A stretch of 64,000 nucleotides of DNA, taken from Rhodobacterales bacterium. GTDB taxonomy: Bacteria; Pseudomonadota; Alphaproteobacteria; Rhizobiales; Stappiaceae. Location: positions 62,001 through 126,000 of the forward strand of contig VIRH01000137.1 in NCBI GenBank assembly GCA_008107755.1. Direction: 5' to 3'. The notes beneath the pieces are model-generated. The model was not told the DNA's origin, did no database searches, and saw nothing but the letters and a program-made list of their open reading frames with translations. Of this stretch, positions 45,263 through 54,608 are shown in pieces (positions within the stretch are counted from its first letter, which is position 1; the number at the start of each line of letters is the position of its first letter). Both the position numbers and the translations under genes were made by a program.

Positions 45263-46306
45263 TCAGACCTTCTTCAGGTAGGCGACCAGAATGTCCAGCG
45301 CAGCCTGAAGGTCCGACTTGTGGATCATTTCCGTGACCGTGTGGATGTAGCGCGTGCCGACCACAATGCCGACGGCCTTGGCACCGGCGGCAGCCTGCTG
45401 GGCGGCTGCGCCGTCCTGACCGCCAGCGGCCAGCATGGTGAGCTGGAAGGGAATGTTCTCCTTTTCCGCCAGCGCCTCGAATTCCTTCACCAGCGCGCGA
45501 TCCGCAATGAAGCTGGAATCTTTGACGTGAAGGCCGAAGCCCTCACCCTGGACGGTGGTACGGTCCTGTTCGGGAACGCCGGGGGTATCGCAGGAGAGCG
45601 TCGTGTCGATGCCGAGACCGATATCGGGGGACACGGCGAAGGATGCGGTGCGCGCACCACGCAGGCCGACTTCCTCCTGACAGGTAAAGGCAACGTGGAT
45701 CTCGCACGCATGCTTGGCCTTGCCGAGACCCTTGATGGCCTCGATGCCGAGCCAGCAGGCGATGCGGTTGTCGAGAGCCTTGGAGACGATCTTCTCGCCG
45801 ATCTCGATCAGCGGCTCGTCCATGGTGACCATGTCGCCCACCTTGACGATGTCCTTCGCACTTTCGCCAAGGCCCAGATCGACGACGAAATCCTTCGGCT
45901 CGGGGATCTTTTTGCGTTCTTCGGGCGAGGAAATGTGAATGGGCTTGCCGCCCGGGTTCATCACGCCCTTGAAATCGCCTTCGTCGGTGGAGACCAGAAC
46001 GCGGCGCGAGAACAGGTTGCGCGCATCGAAGCCGCCGACCGGCTGGACATGCAGAAAACCCTTGTCGGTGACATGGGAAACCAGAAAGCCGATCTCGTCC
46101 ATGTGACACAGCAGCATCACCTTCTGGACGTCGTCCTTCTTTGATCCCTTGCGGCTGTCCCGTCGGCACAGCAGCGAGCCCATCGGGTCGACAGTCACTT
46201 CGTCGAAAAGGCCCTCGATTTCCGCCATGATGAGGTCTCGCACGCGGTGCTCGTGGCCAGGCACACCGGGGGTTTCGCAGAGACGGCGGAGCAGATCGAT
46301 GTTCAT
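45263..46306 (-). CDS. M42-family metallopeptidase
   Basis: 347 residues. The two-metal site of M42 aminopeptidases is visible: LLCHMDEIGF (metal histidine and aspartate), the bridging and catalytic acids in CQEEVGLRGA, DTTLS and the C-terminal GGQDGAA...HTVTEM region with the last histidine. Such enzymes (FrvX, YsdC, TET-like) remove N-terminal residues from peptides and form large hollow assemblies. The role is cytoplasmic peptide turnover. It is a single-gene unit ended by a strong terminator. Confidence 0.9.
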   Translation of the reverse strand: MNIDLLRRLCETPGVPGHEHRVRDLIMAEIEGLFDEVTVDPMGSLLCRRDSRKGSKKDDVQKVMLLCHMDEIGFLVSHVTDKGFLHVQPVGGFDARNLFSRRVLVSTDEGDFKGVMNPGGKPIHISSPEERKKIPEPKDFVVDLGLGESAKDIVKVGDMVTMDEPLIEIGEKIVSKALDNRIACWLGIEAIKGLGKAKHACEIHVAFTCQEEVGLRGARTASFAVSPDIGLGIDTTLSCDTPGVPEQDRTTVQGEGFGLHVKDSSFIADRALVKEFEALAEKENIPFQLTMLAAGGQDGAAAQQAAAGAKAVGIVVGTRYIHTVTEMIHKSDLQAALDILVAYLKKV

Positions 46307-46612
46307 GAAAAATCCTGTAGGAGTTGTAATCTGGAGACAATCCTATTCCGAAACTGCTGTATGGACAAAGAGTTCCTAGCGACGTTGCGCGACCGTTCCG
46401 AGAGATCCGCAATCCTGGCAGTTTCCTGCGGCTCCAGCCGTCCTCACGATCAATTAACCACTCGAAACCCCTTGGCGAAGATTCGGCAAATACTTCCTCG
46501 TCTGCCATTGGGCTGACGCAATTGGTCGCAAACATTTGAAAATTACATAAGCGTCCGACGCCGGGTGGCGAACGGGCGCACCCCAAGACAAATGACCACC
46601 CCGGGGAAGATC
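46307..46612. other. Divergent intergenic region
   Basis: 306 bases between the M42 peptidase and the patatin gene, which are divergent. It must contain both promoters. I see no gene, repeat or clear operator. Confidence 0.5.
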
Positions 46613-47698
46613 ATGGCGCAGAAAAAACATTTCATACTTTCCATAGACGGCGGCGGAGTCCGCGGCCTCATTCCGTTGCGTGTTCTCGAAGCTCTCGAGA
46701 GCAGACTGATGCATCGCGGCATTTCCGTCCCGATGCATCAGGTTTTCGACATGATGGCCGGCTCCTCCACCGGCGGACTGATCGCAGCCGGCCTCTGCGC
46801 ACCGCGTCCCGGCGGGTCCGCCGGCGAAGCCGCGGCGACGCTTGGCGAACTGCGCGACTTCTTCGAACGCGACGCACGCGAAATCTTCAAGCGCTCGATC
46901 AGCGCAAGGCTGGCCCGCACCGTCAGCAGCCGGCTCGGTCTCTTCGACGAGACGTATGACGCACGTCCGCTGGAAAAGCTTCTGAAGGAGCGTTTCGGCT
47001 GGACGTCGATTGCCAGCGGTTTCTCACGCCTGGTGCTGACCGCCTATGACATCGAGCGGCGGCAGGCGGTCTTCATGACCAACGGTCTGGAGGAAAACGG
47101 CGGCCGGCCCGACGACTATTACTTCTGGCAGGCCGTGCGCGCGACGACCGCGACGCCTTCCTATTTCGAGCCCGCCAAGGTCGAGAACCTTACCCGCAAG
47201 CGCGAGGAAGCTCTGATCGGCGGCGACGTCTTCATGAACGATCCGGCGCTTGCCGCCTACATGGAAGCCGGCAAGCTCGGCTGGGATGCCGACGAGATCG
47301 TGATCCTGTCGCTCGGCACGGGCCGCGCTCCGGAACGGTCCTTCCCTTATTCGGAGGCAGTCAACTGGGGCGCGCTCGGCTGGATGCAGCCGTCCAAGGG
47401 CGTTCCGATCCTGTCCGTCTTCGCGGATGGACAGTCGCAGACCACCTCCTATCAGGCGGAGCATCTGTTCAAGGCGCTGCCGAAGGTCATCTATCACCGG
47501 CTCGACACGGTGCTTGCTCCGACCTCCGAACATCCGGACAATGCCCGCCCGGGCAACATCATCGCGCTGAACGGCGCTGCGGACCGTATCATCCGTGACA
47601 ACACCGTGCTGCTCGACACGCTCGCCGACATGTTGAAAGCCAATATGGAAAGCGAACTAGCAGATGCGGAACCCGCCAATCTGGTGCATGCTGCCTGA
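46613..47698 (+). CDS. Patatin-like phospholipase with altered catalytic tripeptide
   Basis: 361 residues. The oxyanion motif GGGVRG (13-18) and nucleophile motif GSSTGG (50-55, serine 52) are intact. The aspartate motif, normally D-G-G/A, reads G203-G204-D205 (LIGGDVFMNDPAL), so the acid is shifted by two residues within an otherwise conserved segment. Patatins are lipid acyl hydrolases using a Ser-Asp dyad. Whether D205 can serve is open. The ATG at 46613 follows GGGGAAGA; earlier in-frame starts are less likely. No cyclase or other defence gene adjoins it, so a CBASS effector role is not supported. Confidence 0.88.
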   Translation: MAQKKHFILSIDGGGVRGLIPLRVLEALESRLMHRGISVPMHQVFDMMAGSSTGGLIAAGLCAPRPGGSAGEAAATLGELRDFFERDAREIFKRSISARLARTVSSRLGLFDETYDARPLEKLLKERFGWTSIASGFSRLVLTAYDIERRQAVFMTNGLEENGGRPDDYYFWQAVRATTATPSYFEPAKVENLTRKREEALIGGDVFMNDPALAAYMEAGKLGWDADEIVILSLGTGRAPERSFPYSEAVNWGALGWMQPSKGVPILSVFADGQSQTTSYQAEHLFKALPKVIYHRLDTVLAPTSEHPDNARPGNIIALNGAADRIIRDNTVLLDTLADMLKANMESELADAEPANLVHAA

Positions 47699-47800
47699 CA
47701 GCCGGACAGGCTGAACACAGCAGCCGGCGACACGCAGCCAAGGCACGGACGCAAGAGGTTCCACGTGGGGACGCCCGGACAAACGGCACAAAGGCGCAAG

Positions 47801-48913
47801 ATGAGACGGCAGTGGCATCGCCTTCTGACGGCAAGCGGCCTCGCGGCTACTCTTCTTGCCGCTTCGGGCGCCCTTGCGGCGTCTCCCGTTCCGTCAGCCA
47901 AACCGGAAGCGGGGACACGGGGCACAGCTGAGTCGTCCTCATCCTCTTCTCCGGCGACGGCCGCGGCCACGGATGACGGCGAGATCCGTTCGCAGGTTGC
48001 CGAGATTCCCGTGCCCTCCAGAAAGCGCGCGGTGCCAGAGGGATATGTCGCGAAGAAGCCCACGCTGGTCCTTCGCTCAAACATGCCGGCGAAGGATTAT
48101 TTCGGAGCTGCGACCGGTCCGGCGCCGCTTAAGGCGCGCTCCATCGGCTCCTATGCCAGGGGGTGCCTTGCCGGCGGCACCGCGCTGCCGATCGACGGAG
48201 CCAACTGGCAGGTGATGCGCCTGTCGCGCAACCGCAACTGGGGTCATCCCGCCCTCATCGACTATCTGGAAGACCTTGCTGCCGACGCGCCGAAAGTCGG
48301 CTGGAACGGTCTTCTGGTCGGCGATATCGCCCAGCCACGCGGCGGGCCGATGACCTCCGGCCACGCCAGCCACCAGGTTGGCCTTGATGCCGATATCTGG
48401 CTGACAGAGATGCCGGACCGGCGGCTGTCCGCGCAGGAGCGGGAGGAAATTTCCGCCATCTCCATGCTCAAGGGTCCGCTGGACGTGAAGGGCGCTGACC
48501 GCAGGGTCGATCCGCGGAAATGGACGGACATGCATGCCCGCCTCATCCGCCGGGCGGCATCAGACCGGCGCGTTGCACGGATCTTCGTCAATCCGACGAT
48601 CAAGAAGGCGCTGTGCGAATTCGAGACATCCCGAGACCGGGCGTGGCTGCGCAAGATCCGGCCCTGGTGGGGACACCATTACCATTTTCATGTGCGGCTT
48701 GCGTGCCCGCCCGGAAGCGTCGGGTGCAAGAACCAGAACCCGCCGCCGCCCGGAGACGGGTGCGGCGCGCAGCTTACCTACTGGCTTTCGGACGAACCAT
48801 GGGTGCCGAAAAACCCGCCAAAGCCCGGCGAGGCACCCAAGGTGGTCAAGAAAAGGCCAATGGCGCTGTCCGAGTTTCCCAATGACTGCCGGACAGTCCT
48901 GAGTACGAAGTGA
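47801..48913 (+). CDS. mepA: Penicillin-insensitive murein endopeptidase
   Basis: 370 residues. A signal peptide (about 1-26, LAATLLAASGALAA) is followed by a low-complexity linker rich in P, A and S. The LAS-type zinc peptidase domain carries SGHASHQVGLDADIW and HHYHFHVRL, the zinc ligand motifs of MepA. It cuts D-Ala-meso-DAP cross-links of peptidoglycan in the periplasm. Several conserved cysteines near the C-terminus (ACPPGSVGCK, DGCG, NDC) probably form disulphides. Its last 68 bases overlap the converging TetR gene. Confidence 0.93.
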   Translation: MRRQWHRLLTASGLAATLLAASGALAASPVPSAKPEAGTRGTAESSSSSSPATAAATDDGEIRSQVAEIPVPSRKRAVPEGYVAKKPTLVLRSNMPAKDYFGAATGPAPLKARSIGSYARGCLAGGTALPIDGANWQVMRLSRNRNWGHPALIDYLEDLAADAPKVGWNGLLVGDIAQPRGGPMTSGHASHQVGLDADIWLTEMPDRRLSAQEREEISAISMLKGPLDVKGADRRVDPRKWTDMHARLIRRAASDRRVARIFVNPTIKKALCEFETSRDRAWLRKIRPWWGHHYHFHVRLACPPGSVGCKNQNPPPPGDGCGAQLTYWLSDEPWVPKNPPKPGEAPKVVKKRPMALSEFPNDCRTVLSTK

Positions 48914-49565
48914 CCTTGGCGCCGGCGACGGCGCAGGGCGGAGCCTTAGCGCGCGCATCGGGCTTGAACAGCATCTTCAACATCTTGCGAAGCAGAAGGA
49001 TCTGGCGGGAGAGCACAGCCGGCTCGGCCAGTGCCCTGGATATCACGATTCCGCCTTCCAGGATCGCGGACACCATGTCGGCGAGATCATAGAGATCCAC
49101 GCTTTCCCGCGGAGAATAGGCGCAAACGATCTCCTCCAGGGACCTTCTGAACCTCTCCCGCCAGGCAAGCACCGACTTGCGGTTCAGCTCCCGCACTTCC
49201 CTGTCGAAGAGGCGCTCCTGATAGCAATAGGTCGCAACGAGACACCCCGGATGACCGTTCGGCAGGTCATCGATCAGCCTAGCCAGAAGCTTCAGGCTGA
49301 TCAGGAAGGCCTGAAGCGGATCATCCGAAAGATCCCGCCCCGCGTCGAAGATCTCATCGAACCGGCGCTTCTCTTCGGCCATGTGGTCGATGAGAAGCGC
49401 ACGAGCGAGCGCGTTCTTGTCCTTGAAGTGGTAAAAGAAGCCGCTCTTGGTGATGTCGACTTCCACGCACAGTTCCTCGATCGAGGTTGCTCCGAACCCT
49501 TTTCGCAGGACTGCGGCCCTCGCCGCGACGAGGATGCGCTGCCGCTTGTCGGTCTTCCTTTCCAT
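48846..49565 (-). CDS. TetR-family transcriptional regulator
   Basis: 239 residues. The helix-turn-helix lies at about 8-53 (SIEELCVEVDITKSGFFYHF is its core). The ligand domain runs to about 205, then a tail of about 30 residues is encoded antisense to the end of mepA. TetR proteins of this sort often have a C-terminal TetR_C domain with the CLVATYCYQERL-type segment seen here. It is divergent from the homocysteine methyltransferase gene 233 bases away, its most likely target. The long tail could be real or reflect a shifted stop. Confidence 0.87.
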   Translation of the reverse strand: MERKTDKRQRILVAARAAVLRKGFGATSIEELCVEVDITKSGFFYHFKDKNALARALLIDHMAEEKRRFDEIFDAGRDLSDDPLQAFLISLKLLARLIDDLPNGHPGCLVATYCYQERLFDREVRELNRKSVLAWRERFRRSLEEIVCAYSPRESVDLYDLADMVSAILEGGIVISRALAEPAVLSRQILLLRKMLKMLFKPDARAKAPPCAVAGAKVTSYSGLSGSHWETRTAPLAFS

Positions 49566-49798
49566 CTTCCCGGTCTCCGAGGCGTTGCTTGAACTGCTGT
49601 CGACACCCAGCGGTGCGACTGACGAAACAGAGTGTAGTACGCGGCAAGCAACTTCAGGGTGTGACCGCCATCACTTCCGCGACGTCAGATTTCTCGTCTA
49701 TATCTTTGTTCCAGTAGACGGGTGGCAGTCGCACGCCAGCATTCGCAGCATCGCAGTTCATTTCGAAGAACACCTGCGGAGCGCCCGCTTCAGTAGAA

Positions 49799-50767
49799 AT
49801 GGATTTTGCAATGAATACGATACGAAAATTACTTCCTCATCAGTCCGACGCCATCTTCCTGACCGACGGTGGGATCGAGACGAGCCTCATTTTTCTTCAG
49901 GGCATCGACTTGCCCTACTTCGCCTCGTTCACGCTTCTGCGGTCAGCCGAGGGCCGTGAGAAGCTGATGGACTACTATCGGCCCTACGCCGAAATGGCGA
50001 CGCGAGACGGCACCGGGTTCATTCTGGAAAGCCCGACCTGGCGCGCCAATCCGGACTGGGCGACACTGCTCGGGTATTCGGCGGACGAACTGGACGAAGC
50101 CAACCGTGCTGCGATCGAAGCAATGCGCGAGCTTGCCGACGATTACCAGACCGGTGACAGCCCGTTTGCGATCAGCGGATGCATCGGACCGCGCGGAGAC
50201 GGCTATGTGGCCGGCGAGGCCATGAGCAGCGGTGAGGCGTGCGAGTACCATGCCAGGCAGATCGAGGTCTTCGCTGAAAGCGGGGCCGATCTCGTGACCG
50301 CCATCACCATGACCAACGTGCCGGAAGCTGCCGGCATCGCGGTTGCCGCCAAGGCCATTGGTGTGCCGTGCGTCATCTCCTTTACGGTGGAGACGGATGG
50401 CTGGCTTCCTTCCGGCACCTCGCTTGAGGATGCGATCGACTTCATCGACAAGGCCACCAGCGGAGCCGTCGCCTACTACATGGTCAACTGCGCCCATCCG
50501 GCCCACTTCAGCGATGTTCTGGAACAGGGCGGAGACTGGGTGAAGCGGATCGCCGGCATCCGCGCCAACGCGTCGCAGATGAGCCATGAGGAACTGGACG
50601 CGGCGGAGGAGCTCGACATCGGTGATCCGGTGGATCTGGCAAGGCGCTACAGGAAAATTCTGCAGTACATGCCGTGGGTTCGGGTGCTCGGCGGATGCTG
50701 TGGCACGGACCACCGTCACCTTTCGGAAATCAGCCGCGCCTGCTGCGGACAAAAGATCGCCGTCTAG
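49799..50767 (+). CDS. Homocysteine S-methyltransferase family protein
   Basis: 322 residues. The zinc-binding cysteines of the family are present: one in VNCAHP and the pair in GGCCGTD. The N-terminal TDGGIETSLIF is the substrate-loop region. Members (MmuM, BHMT-like) transfer a methyl group from S-methylmethionine or betaine to homocysteine or related thiols. The methyl donor is not evident from sequence. The start is at the ATG 49799, with a second ATG four codons later. Divergent from the TetR gene and closed by a terminator. Confidence 0.88.
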   Translation: MDFAMNTIRKLLPHQSDAIFLTDGGIETSLIFLQGIDLPYFASFTLLRSAEGREKLMDYYRPYAEMATRDGTGFILESPTWRANPDWATLLGYSADELDEANRAAIEAMRELADDYQTGDSPFAISGCIGPRGDGYVAGEAMSSGEACEYHARQIEVFAESGADLVTAITMTNVPEAAGIAVAAKAIGVPCVISFTVETDGWLPSGTSLEDAIDFIDKATSGAVAYYMVNCAHPAHFSDVLEQGGDWVKRIAGIRANASQMSHEELDAAEELDIGDPVDLARRYRKILQYMPWVRVLGGCCGTDHRHLSEISRACCGQKIAV

Positions 50768-50843
50768 GGTTGCCACCACCTCCGGCAACCTCATTCGGCG
50801 AAGGAGCTGCTGCCGCCCGTGCAAGGCAGTCGGCTCCGGCAAG

Positions 50844-50871
50844 GCGCGGGACCTCACGGTCCCGCGCTTTT
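50844..50871 (+). terminator. Terminator between the homocysteine methyltransferase and GNAT genes
   Basis: A 10-bp stem GCGCGGGACC / GGTCCCGCGC with loop TCAC and following TTTTCT, located between converging genes. Confidence 0.82.
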
Positions 50872-50872
50872 C

Positions 50873-51391
50873 TCATTTGTCGGGAGCGGCCATTCCCGGA
50901 TTGAGGACACGGGTCATGAGAACCAGATCCAGCCACCGGCCGAACTTGGTGCCGGCCTGCGGCAGACGGACCGATATCGCGAACCCGGCCTTTTGGTGCA
51001 GCGCGATCGATGCGGCATTGTCGCCATCGACCGTGCCGACGAGCAGATGCATGCCCGCTTTCTCCGCCCTTTGCGCAATCCCTTCCAGAAGGGCAAGACC
51101 CGCCCCGAGGCGCCGCGCGTCCGACGCGACATAGACCGAGTGTTCCGCAGTCAGGCGATAGCCTTCGCGTGCGCGAAAGGTACCGAAACTGGCGAAACCG
51201 ACGACGTCGCCGCCTTCCCCCTCCGCGACAAGCACCGACAGGCCCTTCTCCTGGCAGCTTTCCAGCCAGGCCAGTCTGGCTTCAAGTGTGTCTTGCTGGT
51301 TCGTCCACGCAGCAGTCGTCTCGCGCACCGCCTCATTGAAAATCTCAAGTATTGCCGGAATGTCCCCCGGCGTGGCGTCTCTCAGATGCAT
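50873..51391 (-). CDS. GNAT N-acetyltransferase, phosphinothricin acetyltransferase-like
   Basis: 172 residues from the ATG at 51391 (MHLRDATPGDIPAILEIFNEAV, the normal start of this group). The acetyl-CoA site is the RRLGAGLALLEGI stretch, and DGDNAASIALHQKAGF is the typical C-terminal motif of the Pat/MnaT group, which acetylates phosphinothricin or methionine derivatives. The true substrate is unknown. Divergent from a LysR gene 80 bases away, which probably controls it. Confidence 0.87.
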   Translation of the reverse strand: MHLRDATPGDIPAILEIFNEAVRETTAAWTNQQDTLEARLAWLESCQEKGLSVLVAEGEGGDVVGFASFGTFRAREGYRLTAEHSVYVASDARRLGAGLALLEGIAQRAEKAGMHLLVGTVDGDNAASIALHQKAGFAISVRLPQAGTKFGRWLDLVLMTRVLNPGMAAPDK

Positions 51392-51471
51392 ATGTGTCTC
51401 TTTGAAATTAGATAATCTCATTCTAACCTCGGAAAACGAAAAAGAACTAATGACTGCGATTAGAAAGTCGA

Positions 51472-52410
51472 ATGGATATCAATCAACTCAAGGCTTTCGA
51501 CCGCGTGGCGCGGGACGGCAGCTTCACCGAGGCGGCGGCGCGTCTCAACGTGACGCAGGCAACCATTTCCATGCGCATCCGCGCGCTGGAGACCGACCTT
51601 GATACGCAACTCTTCGTCAGAGGGCGCCACGTCCGCCTGACCGACCAGGGCATCGGCTTCCTGCCCTATTGCCGGCGCATGCTGGGCGTGTTGCAGGAGG
51701 CACGGGAAACCCTCAGGCGGGCTGAGCGCGGGCGTATCTCGGTCGCATCGCTCAGCTCCATGATCATGCCGCTGATCAGCGACGCCCTGCTGCGCTTCCA
51801 GAGACGACACCGGGAAACGGAAGTGATCGTGCGCGACGGTCGGCATAATCTGATCGCCGCCATGTTGCACGAGCGGGAGGTGGAGCTTGCGGTCATGTGC
51901 TGGCCCAACCTCGATCCGCTGCTGACCACGGTCGAGCCGCTTCTTGTGGTGCGCGAGGATGTTCTGCTGGTCGCCGCGCCTGACCTTGCCGCCAGCCTCG
52001 GTCCCGACCCGAGCCTGACGGAGGTTCTGGAAAAGGCACCGCGCTATCTGAACCTTGCATGGTGGCAGGCCGCGCCCGCAGATGCGGCTGCCATAGCGCT
52101 GTCCGCCCCGGTCCGCGTCGACCTGCCCACCGATCCGGCGCGCAGCCTTGTCGAGGCGGGAGAAGGTGTCGGCCTGTTCGTGCGTTCGGCGGTCGCCGGC
52201 GCGCTGAAGGAGGGCCGGCTCGCAGAGGTCCGGCCGAAAGACCTGCCGCCGCTCTTTCGTAACATCGCGCTTGTGGTGCGCGAAACGGACGCGCTGGACC
52301 AGGCGCACCTTCTGGAATTTGCCCATGAAATCGCCGCGGAGGGACGTCAGCTCGGCCGGGTGCTGAAAGACGTGCTTCCGCCGCCGGGGTCCGTCGGTGA
52401 CCCTGCCTGA
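51472..52410 (+). CDS. LysR-family transcriptional regulator
   Basis: 312 residues: an N-terminal winged helix (FTEAAARLNVTQATISMRIR core, about 17-36) and a LysR substrate-binding domain. It lies divergent from the GNAT gene with an 80-base AT-rich gap. LysR proteins commonly regulate the divergent neighbour in answer to a small molecule. lepA follows on the same strand but is probably independent. Confidence 0.92.
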   Translation: MDINQLKAFDRVARDGSFTEAAARLNVTQATISMRIRALETDLDTQLFVRGRHVRLTDQGIGFLPYCRRMLGVLQEARETLRRAERGRISVASLSSMIMPLISDALLRFQRRHRETEVIVRDGRHNLIAAMLHEREVELAVMCWPNLDPLLTTVEPLLVVREDVLLVAAPDLAASLGPDPSLTEVLEKAPRYLNLAWWQAAPADAAAIALSAPVRVDLPTDPARSLVEAGEGVGLFVRSAVAGALKEGRLAEVRPKDLPPLFRNIALVVRETDALDQAHLLEFAHEIAAEGRQLGRVLKDVLPPPGSVGDPA

Positions 52411-52556
52411 GTCGGGCGCAGGTACCGGACTGAAAAGAGGTTTGCGGCGGCGAAGGGGTAACGTCCGGCACGCAAATGCGAAAAACCCGGCAATCCCGCC
52501 CGTATAGCGCATCAAATCCCTTTGCGAAGCGCCTGCGCGGTGGTAAACGGGCGGCC

Positions 52557-54362
52557 ATGACGACGAAGCCGCTTTCAAACATCAGAAACTTTTCCATCGT
52601 TGCCCATATCGATCACGGCAAATCGACGCTTGCCGACCGCCTGATCCATATGACCGGCACGCTGACCGACCGCGAGATGACCGAGCAGGTCCTCGACTCG
52701 ATGGACATCGAGCGCGAACGCGGTATCACGATCAAGGCGCAGACCGTCCGGCTGATCTACAACGCCAAGGATGGCCAGCAGTACACGCTGAACCTGATCG
52801 ACACGCCGGGTCACGTGGACTTTGCCTATGAAGTGTCCCGATCGCTGGCGGCCTGCGAAGGGTCGCTGCTGGTGGTCGACGCCTCCCAGGGTGTGGAAGC
52901 GCAGACGCTCGCCAACGTCTATCAGGCAATCGACAACGACCACGAGATCGTCACCGTCCTCAACAAGATCGACCTGCCGGCGGCCGAACCCGACCGCATC
53001 AAGGAACAGATCGAGGATGTGATCGGGATCGACGCCTCCGAAGCCTGCATGATCTCCGCCAAGACCGGTCTTGGCGTCGACGACGTGCTGGAAGCCATCG
53101 TCAAGAAGCTGCCGCCGCCCGAAGGCGATCCGGACGACACGCTGAAGGCGATGCTGGTCGACAGCTGGTACGACACCTATCTCGGCGTGATGGTTCTGGT
53201 GCGCGTCATCAACGGCTCACTCAAGAAGGGCCACAAGATCAAGATGATGGGCACGGGGGCGGCGTATGACGTCGACCGTGTCGGCGTGATGACGCCGAAG
53301 TTCCTGCAGGTGGACGAGCTTCACGCCGGCGAAATCGGCGTGATCACCGGCTCCATCAAGGAAGTGGCGGACACCCGCGTCGGCGACACGATCACACTTG
53401 AGAAGAAGCCCTGCAAGGAAGCCCTGCCCGGCTTCAAGCCGGCCCAGCCGGTGGTTTTCTGTGGCCTCTTCCCGGTCGATGCCAACGACTTCGAGGATCT
53501 GCGCGCCGCCATGGGCAAGCTGCGCCTGAACGACGCCAGCTTCTCCTATGAAATGGAGACCTCCGCCGCGCTCGGCTTCGGCTTCCGCTGCGGTTTCCTT
53601 GGCCTCCTGCATCTGGAAATCATCCAGGAGCGGCTATACCGCGAATTTGACCTCGACCTGATCGCGACCGCTCCTTCGGTTGTCTATCAGATGAGCCTGA
53701 CGGACGAGTCCGAAGTGGAGCTTCACAATCCGGCTGACATGCCGGACATCGTGAAGATCACCGAGATTCGCGAGCCGTGGATCCGGGCGACGATCATGAC
53801 GCCGGACGACTATCTGGGCGGCATCCTGAAGCTGTGCCAGGAACGGCGCGGCATTCAGGTCGACCTTTCCTATGTCGGATCGCGCGCCATGGTCTCCTAC
53901 GACCTGCCGCTCAACGAAGTGGTCTTCGACTTTTACGACCGGCTGAAATCGATCTCCAAGGGCTATGCCTCCTTCGACTATCAGCTTTCGGACTACCGGG
54001 CGGGCGATCTCGTCCGGATGTCGATCCTGGTCAACGACGAGCCGGTGGATGCGCTGTCCGTGCTCGTGCACCGCAGCCAGGCGGAACGCCGCGGCCGCGC
54101 CATGTGCGAGAAGCTGAAAGAGCTTATCCCGCGGCACATGTTCAAGATTCCGATCCAGGCGGCCATCGGCGGCCGCGTGATCGCGCGCGAAACCATCTCG
54201 GCCCTGCGCAAGGACGTGACCGCCAAGTGTTACGGCGGCGACGCAACCCGCAAACGCAAGCTTCTGGAAAAGCAGAAGGCCGGCAAGAAGAAGATGCGCC
54301 AGTTCGGCAAGGTGGAGATCCCCCAGGAAGCCTTCATCCAGGCCCTGAAGATGGATGATTGA
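52557..54362 (+). CDS. lepA: Elongation factor 4 (LepA)
   Basis: 601 residues, the universal LepA length. GTPase motifs are AHIDHGKST, DTPGHVDF and NKIDLP; the C-terminal domain unique to LepA ends in KKKMRQFGKVEIPQEAF. It is a ribosome-associated GTPase acting in back-translocation or 30S assembly. The ATG at 52557 gives the conserved N-terminus (NIRNFSIVAHIDHG); the open frame upstream is arginine-rich and not family-like. Confidence 0.97.
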   Translation: MTTKPLSNIRNFSIVAHIDHGKSTLADRLIHMTGTLTDREMTEQVLDSMDIERERGITIKAQTVRLIYNAKDGQQYTLNLIDTPGHVDFAYEVSRSLAACEGSLLVVDASQGVEAQTLANVYQAIDNDHEIVTVLNKIDLPAAEPDRIKEQIEDVIGIDASEACMISAKTGLGVDDVLEAIVKKLPPPEGDPDDTLKAMLVDSWYDTYLGVMVLVRVINGSLKKGHKIKMMGTGAAYDVDRVGVMTPKFLQVDELHAGEIGVITGSIKEVADTRVGDTITLEKKPCKEALPGFKPAQPVVFCGLFPVDANDFEDLRAAMGKLRLNDASFSYEMETSAALGFGFRCGFLGLLHLEIIQERLYREFDLDLIATAPSVVYQMSLTDESEVELHNPADMPDIVKITEIREPWIRATIMTPDDYLGGILKLCQERRGIQVDLSYVGSRAMVSYDLPLNEVVFDFYDRLKSISKGYASFDYQLSDYRAGDLVRMSILVNDEPVDALSVLVHRSQAERRGRAMCEKLKELIPRHMFKIPIQAAIGGRVIARETISALRKDVTAKCYGGDATRKRKLLEKQKAGKKKMRQFGKVEIPQEAFIQALKMDD

Positions 54363-54423
54363 GAAACCGGTTGGCCCAAAGCGCCAAGCCAGGGATGCAG
54401 TAATTCTCTGGCAGGTTTCGAAT

Positions 54424-54456
54424 GGGCGGGTGCTGCTTTAGCAGCGGGGCCCGCCC
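54424..54456 (+). other. Imperfect hairpin after lepA
   Basis: GGGCGGG and GCTGCT pair with AGCAGC and CCCGCCC around a TT turn, leaving small internal loops. No T-run follows, so it may stabilise the mRNA 3' end or act with Rho. Confidence 0.5.
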
Positions 54457-54608
54457 AAGTTCCGGCATCGCGTGATCAATTGATCCACCGGATCAAGCGA
54501 AAGGTCGAACACCTGTGAGGGCCAGGCGCAAAGCACCGTCAAGTGCTTGCCGCACCAACCAACTCCGGGACAGCCGGCCCGGACGACAGACTAGACGAAG
54601 GAAACGAC

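Noticed and set aside
46613..47698. Patatin-like protein as an anti-phage (CBASS-type) effector.
   Set aside because: No cyclic-nucleotide synthase, ubiquitin-like or other defence gene is adjacent; the neighbours are housekeeping genes.
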